The notes under the pieces were generated by a model. The model did not search any database. It was not told the origin of the DNA and saw only the letters and a list, made by a program, of their open reading frames with translations. The position numbers were made by a program, and so were the translations under genes. From positions 62,001-126,000 of the forward strand of contig CAXKVV010000053.1 in NCBI GenBank assembly GCA_964058805.1: 64,000 nt of DNA, in the 5' to 3' direction. The first letter of the stretch is position 1. The number at the start of each line of letters is the position of its first letter. Positions 60,701 through 64,000 of the stretch are shown piece after piece. Source of the stretch: Schoenoplectus triqueter. Lineage: Eukaryota; Streptophyta; Magnoliopsida; Poales; Cyperaceae.

Positions 60701-63231
60701 ATGGCGGGAACATCCATTCGTCTCCCTAGTCCATCTCTTGCCACCGCCATCTCCAAAGAAGTCACCACGAAACCAGCCTCATCCCGAGTTCTTGTACTAG
60801 GTGGGACCGGACGCGTTGGTGGGTCCACAGCCACCGCGCTGTCCGAGCTCTGTCCCAGCCTCCAAATACAAGTTGCGGGAAGAAACAGGTGTTGAAATGT
60901 TGATGGAACTGTTACAAAGGCTTATATCATTGGCTTAATTGCGCATTTCAGTTCTTGCTTAAATATTCATAAAAGACTCACCAAGGGTTGGTTATCTTGA
61001 GTCGGAGGATTTGAAGTCCGCCAAGTGATAGTTCAGGGGTTTATGTGAAATTGAAATTAAGCCCATTCTACTCTTATTTAGTTAAGTAATTAACATGGAT
61101 GGTTGTTGTTATAGGGAGAGAGGTGCTGCTCTGGTGTCAGCGCTTGGAGCAAAATCCAAGTTTGTGGAGATTGATATTACTAACAGGAGGATGCTGGAAA
61201 GAGCTCTTGAAGGTAATAAAGTGTCTCATTTATTTACATTATTAGAGCTTTGGTTTGATGGTCTCTACATTAACTGTAACATCTATTAATTCATGAATTC
61301 GAGCAGGTGTGGATTTAGTAGTGCATGCTGCAGGGCCTTTTCAGCGGGAAGAAAAGTGCACAGTCCTTGAGGCAGCAATAACCACTAAGGTACCCAAATG
61401 TCTGTACCTGTATTAGTGTTGATCAGAATTTTACAATTAAAAACATAATCACTTATAAACTTTTGGTTCTAACAAAACCAATACTCTATTCCTAGAAGTG
61501 TTGCATGTTTATGATTGATGTTCAGTGCCTGAACTGTTGATTTTGAAGCTATGTGACATAAAGGTCCTTAACTGTCATTTTTGTTTCCTTATTTTTATTG
61601 CTACAAGATTTGTTGCATGTTTATAATTGACGTTCAGTGCCTGAACTATTGGTTTTGAAGCTATGTCACATAAGGGTCCTTAACTGTCATTTTTGTTTCC
61701 CTTTTCTTTTTGCTTAATTTTATTGCTAGACTGCATATATTGATGTGTGTGATGATACCGATTATGCATCAAGGGCGAAAGGGTTTCATAATGAGGCAGT
61801 AGCAGCTGGCGTCCCAGCTATAACAACTGCTGGAATATACCCTGGAGTAAGCAATGGTAAAAATAAGCAAATTTACAAAACAATCCTTGCTTTATCAATG
61901 TGCAGAAAGTTCTCCGTTCTATTTTTTCATTATTGTCCCTGCTGTTTGAAAAAAATGAAGAGAAATTATGTTCATGTAGTTGCAAACTTCTTATTGCTTT
62001 AAGTGTGCATTAAGATATGAGAAATCCCCTAAATTTTGATTAATTATAAGGTTATCCTTGTGATAAAATTTACTTTGTTCTTGCAATAAGACGAAGGAAA
62101 AATTGTCAACAAACTCACACGAGCAATTTTATTGTTAACCTCTCTATGAAATAGGAGCTCTTGACTAGCAAGTGATAATGTATATATATGTATGAAATTT
62201 ACAGAGAACTCCTGCCATTTCATAAAAGACTTCTTCTTTCTTCTTATCATTCCAAATTATTACTAAAGCAACAAACAACTTGGTTTCTTAATTTAAATAC
62301 ATTGCATTTACAGTTATGGCAGCTGAGCTTGTACATGCTGCTAGAAGTAAAGATGAAACTGAACCAGAAAGGCTAAGGTTAGTGTTTCATTAATGGTAAA
62401 TCTATTCTGTATCCAAAAAAGAAGGAAAAAAAATGTATATTACTATGCTAAGATATCTTTTCAGATTTTTCTATTACACTGCAGGGTCCGGTGGGGCAGG
62501 CCCCACTATCTTGGCAACCAGTCTGCTTTTACTTGGGGAGGATGTAATTGCTTATAACAAAGGTTAGACAAAACAATAGTTAAATTTTTTTTTATGAGAA
62601 AAACAATGGTTAAATTATTGAATAACCTATTTTTTACATTTTTCTAGTAAATTTTATTATTTTTAATGGAAACTGAAGATGACGTGGTAAATTCAGGAGA
62701 GCAAGTGAGGTTGAAACCATATAGTGGAGCTTTGAATATTGATTTTGGCAAAGGAATCAGAACAAAAGATGTCTATTTGTTGTAAGTTGCTTATGACTCC
62801 CATAATAGTGCTACTATGTCCCTATTACTTCTCAATTAAGATAATCTCGAAGAAAAGCATTTTTTTTCCTTCTTAGTTTTATTCCTTATTTCTTACCTAT
62901 TTTTAAATGAAAGTATAATTTTAGGAACTTGCCAGAAGTAAAGAGTGCACATGAGATACTAAAGGTACCCACTGTCAGTGCTCGATTTGGGACTGCACCT
63001 TTCTTCTGGAATTGGGGAATGCTAGCTTTTGCAAAAATTTTGCCCATGGTAATTTATCCCTAAGCATTGTATTGTATGTAATGAGGGAATGAGTTACCTA
63101 AATGCCCATGGATTTGCTTAACTTTGTAGGAAATATTCAGAGATAAAAGTAAGGTTATGCAGTTGGTGCAGTTAATTGATCCTTTAGTAAGAGCTGTTGA
63201 TGGAATTGCTGGGGAACGCGTCTCTATGAGA
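60701..63231 (+). CDS. Saccharopine-dehydrogenase-like plastid protein, 5' part (partial)
   Basis: Nine exons in frame: 60701-60888, 61115-61212, 61307-61389, 61730-61856, 62314-62377, 62465-62562, 62697-62781, 62925-63048 and 63130-63231 (969 nt, 323 residues). The gene continues past the right edge. The N-terminus is Ser/Thr-rich and looks like a transit peptide. Then VLVLGGTGRVGGSTA is the dinucleotide-binding fold; later VVHAAGPFQREE, YIDVCDDTDYA, TTAGIYPGVSN and YYTAGSGGAGPT are segments of the Sacchrp_dh_NADP family (plant homologues near Arabidopsis At1g50450, to my memory). The family relative in lysine breakdown reduces or oxidises saccharopine, but plastid members are uncharacterised and may have other substrates. 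Intron 3 has a tandem duplication; intron 9 has a MULE-type MITE. Confidence 0.85.
61501..61720. repeat. 112-bp tandem duplication in intron 3
   Basis: Units 61501-61612 and 61613-61720 share ttgcatgttta, gttcagtgcctgaact, gaagctatgt and ggtccttaactgtcattttt. The second unit ends in the real acceptor (tattgctag), the first in tattgctacaag. Confidence 0.9.
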
Positions 63232-63534
63232 GTAAGTTTACCTTATATTTTCTTTGCCTGAAACCTCTCCATTGGACTACTATTCTCTTAATGTGAGAAA
63301 GTTAGATTTTACTGAACTAATTTTGTTAATGAGAGCAAGTTATAAATAGCCAAAACATTCAGTTATGAAACTATACCAAATGCTATTTCTATTTAGGAAA
63401 TACCAGGAGCGAGCAATTTATTAATCTCTCATCATATCTGATTTAACTCACAACTCTTGTTAATATGCCTCAGTTAATCACTTAATTTCAAGAGCATATT
63501 TACACGCGACAATCCAAAATTGAGAAAATAAATG

Positions 63535-63978
63535 GATTTTTTTCTTAAACGGCCTAAGAAACGATCTTATTTACCATAACAGCTTAACAGTTAAATTATT
63601 TTCACAGATGACCTAAGCAAGGCATGAGTTGAACTCACGTCCTTCAGTTCCCAATTTTCTTGCTTGACTTCTGCCCAAACTTGAACCCGAACCCTTGAAA
63701 AGCGACATAGTCTTTGCACCTTGAAAGGGCGTGATTTCAACTCACACCCTTCAAAGGTTGTGGTTTGGGCAGAGGTCGGGCGGGAAAATTGGGAACTAAA
63801 GGGAGTGAGTTCTCACACCCTTCAAAGGTTGAGGTTTGGGCAGAGGTCGGGCGGGAAAATTGGGAACTAAAGGGAGTGAGTTGAACTCACATCCTTATTT
63901 AGACCATCTGTGAAAATAACTTGGTTGTTAGGCCGTTACAAATAAGATCATTTCTTGGGCCATTTAAGAAAAAAATCG
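63535..63978. mobile_element. Mutator-type MITE with long inverted arms, in intron 9
   Basis: A 9-bp direct repeat AAATAAATG (63526-63534 and 63979-63987) flanks inverted arms of about 150 bp (GATTTTTTTCTTAAACGGCC and complement CGATTTTTTTCTTAAATGGCC). Inside, a unit of about 70 bp (tcacacccttcaaaggttg, then ggtttgggcagaggtcgggc, gggaaaattgggaact) is repeated twice. No coding capacity. Confidence 0.88.
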
Positions 63979-64000
63979 AAATAAATGAAAACAAGGCAAG

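Overview
The window is nuclear DNA of a higher plant, most likely a eudicot. The genes are intron-rich with GT-AG junctions and belong to plant families: HCT acyltransferase, plastid CcdA, CML calcium sensors and an 8-cysteine LTP-like protein. The gaps are A/T-rich and full of plant transposons. There are no bacterial operons and no CRISPR. The species cannot be named from the sequence alone.

Left to right: the first exons of a DGS1/NCA2-like mitochondrial gene on the minus strand (383-1536, running off the left edge). A CML35/36-like EF-hand gene split by a nearly intact Ty1/copia element with 342-bp LTRs and a TGATA target duplication (4737-9916). A second, non-autonomous LTR element (10391-12454). 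A beta-1,3-glucanase relic. MITEs. Then a large region, 15.9-27.6 kb, that I read as one old Mutator-like element (MULE). It holds pieces of a P-type Ca2+-ATPase gene, a GH31 glucosidase gene (with its intron) and a MuDR-type transposase, plus a spliced ULP1-like protease gene that looks intact.

Next, 27.6-37 kb is a transposon layer cake: a Mutator-type foldback MITE, a non-autonomous LTR element with a hAT-like MITE nested inside it, a chain of foldback MITEs tied to microsatellites, and a 5'-truncated LINE. Beyond it lie the host genes: HCT (37359-40809, two exons), CCDA (45601-41668, minus, 12 exons), a WG/GW-rich plant protein (48833-50736), an LTP-like secreted protein (52132-51770, minus), a CML49/50-like penta-EF-hand protein (55752-53436, minus, six exons) and the first nine exons of a saccharopine-dehydrogenase-like plastid protein (60701 onward, cut by the right edge). 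Two ATT-array elements in opposite orientation flank the block holding the WG, LTP-like and CML49 genes.

The genes do not form a pathway cluster. The strongest signals of interest are (a) several small Mutator-type elements whose 9-10 bp target duplications can be read directly, three of them carrying internal palindromes or GC-rich repeats, two of these in introns of working genes; (b) the chimeric ULP1 MULE; (c) a young copia insertion that has broken a calcium-sensor gene; and (d) hAT-type MITEs built from GGGTC repeats. Exon coordinates were worked out by eye from reading frame and GT/AG sites and have not been checked against transcripts.
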